Under the pieces are notes generated by a model. That model saw only the letters and a program-made list of their open reading frames with translations, was not told the origin of the DNA and made no database searches. Positions 62,691-64,000 of a stretch of 64,000 bases of DNA are shown piece by piece. Within the stretch, counting starts at the first letter, position 1. Every line of letters begins with the position of its first letter. Made by a program: the position numbers and the translations under genes. This DNA comes from Hypomesus transpacificus (taxonomy: Eukaryota; Chordata; Actinopteri; Osmeriformes; Osmeridae), in the NCBI RefSeq assembly GCF_021917145.1, contig NC_061080.1:3329497-3393496 (forward strand), written 5' to 3'.

Positions 62691-64000
62691 CTTTGGTTGG
62701 GCAATTCAGCCGAGGTTGGATAAAAACATGTTTTTGTTTTCATGCAAATAGCCTGCATTTATTTACTCATCCGAAGCTTAACCCTCTAACATAAATGTTG
62801 CAATTTTGAGGAGTAATCCCCCATTAGTGCATATGCATATGGTACTATACTAGTTTCTTTTTACAATAAAGGAGTCAGAAAGTTTGTATATCTGATTGCA
62901 ACTACAAGAATGTTATACTGACAAATAGCCACACCACATTGTGCCGATGCGTAAATGGTAAGCTTTTTGCAATTCTCTTCACGCAACAATGTTTGCATCA
63001 ATTCCAGGAGGCCCAATTTGAGGAATAACTTGTGCGTATTGGCATGAGTTACTGGTAGCCTACTGGAGATATTTTCCACGGAAGCACAATTTCTCTTTTA
63101 GAATGTTTTATTTTGTTAAATTTAATAGGCAGTAGGCTAGGCTGTGTGTGTTATACGCAGTGTTATACGCGATATCAGAGGACCTCTCTCATCGGTGGTC
63201 GGAGATGAATGAGTCGGATGTCATGTTGTAGCCTACAAACAAATGGGAGGTACTAAAGCGCCTGGACATCACAGCCAGCTATGTCCGAAGGGCTCCAGTC
63301 CCATAAGCCTTCCAACCTTGTATATATGCTTCCAGCTCACACCCATTTCGGATTGCCGCCAGGATAGTGCCAGCCAGACGCACTGTGTTCACACTGTGAT
63401 ATTTAGGCCAACTTTGTTGCCCACGGTTGATCCAGGATCCGAAGAGGATTGTGCCATGTATTCATTTGACTATTAATTCAAATAGAAATTGGTTTGATTT
63501 TGGCGGAGCGAGTTGCTGCGTCTGTAGCCTAACAGTGTCTGCGAGAAATAGCTTTCCAAAATGATCGGTTGAACAAGATGTGGGTGCGTAACAGGAATTG
63601 GACAACAAGCAAGTAGGTGGCTGATAAACAGTGCACACAGTGCATGCCTATCAACTCGCTACGAAGCTGCCCGCTGTCCCATTCGTTTCAATGGAGCTAG
63701 AAACAACAGCCCTGACATATCACTGCGAAGTTTTGCTTGTTTGGGGATATTCATCAAACCAGTTTTTCAGTTGCGTCCAAAATATCTCTCTGGATGCAAT
63801 AGGCAAATAATAAAATATAAATTAAACACAAGTAATATTTAAAACATTTTTGTCTAGGTTGTCTAGACTTGTCATTATTAGTACACTTTATTGCTTGAAT
63901 TTTGAAGTTAACAAGTTTCATTTGTCTCGTTTCATTTGTCTTATTATAGACAGGAGGCAACATCGCAGCCAGCTATGATAACCAATCCAAAGGGCTTCTG
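62691..64000. repeat. Further partial copies of the dispersed repeat, no gene
   Basis: 63255-63450 repeats ACATCACAGCCAGCTATG, CCTTCCA and GCACTGTGTTCACACTGTGA blocks. 63950-64000 starts another copy (ACATCGCAGCCAGCTATGAT) cut by the window end. No gene or RNA is seen elsewhere in this stretch. Confidence 0.6.

Overview
This is a window of nuclear DNA from a ray-finned (teleost) fish. The evidence is spliced vertebrate genes with GT-AG introns, a finTRIM gene, teleost-style C-type lectins, fish tRNA-derived SINEs, and fish-type LTR, L2, Harbinger, hAT and Tc1-like elements. I cannot name the species. There are no operons, CRISPR arrays or bacterial signals. About 31 kb (roughly 15.5-33 kb and 46-64 kb, plus smaller blocks) is mostly repeats.

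Layout. At 0.7-8.8 kb, two conserved minus-strand genes sit side by side: the 5' exons of bmerb1 (rest of the gene lies off the left edge) and a complete four-exon mpv17l. The same neighbours occur on human 16p13.11. At 10.2-12.9 kb a five-exon plus-strand gene starts with an intronless poly(A)-binding-protein-like block of three RRMs. It then continues into a Gln-rich repeat exon and three exons I do not recognise. At 14.8-15.3 kb are two minus-strand exons of a SLAM/CD2-like Ig receptor. At 16-28.8 kb lies a repeat cluster centred on one Ty3/gypsy element (19120-26742, both 174-bp LTRs, 5-bp target duplication). Two younger elements sit inside it, and it is itself inserted into a GC-rich minisatellite family.

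At 29-59 kb is an immune-gene-like neighbourhood built from segmental duplications. It holds four C-type lectin units (A 33.1-35.4, B 45.5-45.8, C 50.6-52.4, D 53.8-56.0 kb), duplicated lectin flanks, two copies of a coiled-coil exon block, and one apparently intact six-exon finTRIM E3-ligase gene (38443-42244). Each lectin unit carries a different lesion. Only D keeps an intact signal-peptide exon joined in phase to an intact first lectin domain. At 59.5-64 kb there are only repeats, including a roughly 2-kb palindrome.

The most notable points are the chimeric PABP-derived gene, the separate decay of the lectin copies (including a perfect 50-bp hairpin that replaced part of an exon), a 785-bp element with a 9-bp target duplication carrying a RecQ-helicase-like fragment, and the CpG-rich 21-bp minisatellite that is open in several frames. 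Exon joins were checked by hand for splice dinucleotides and reading-frame phase. Family names come from recognised motifs, not from a database search.
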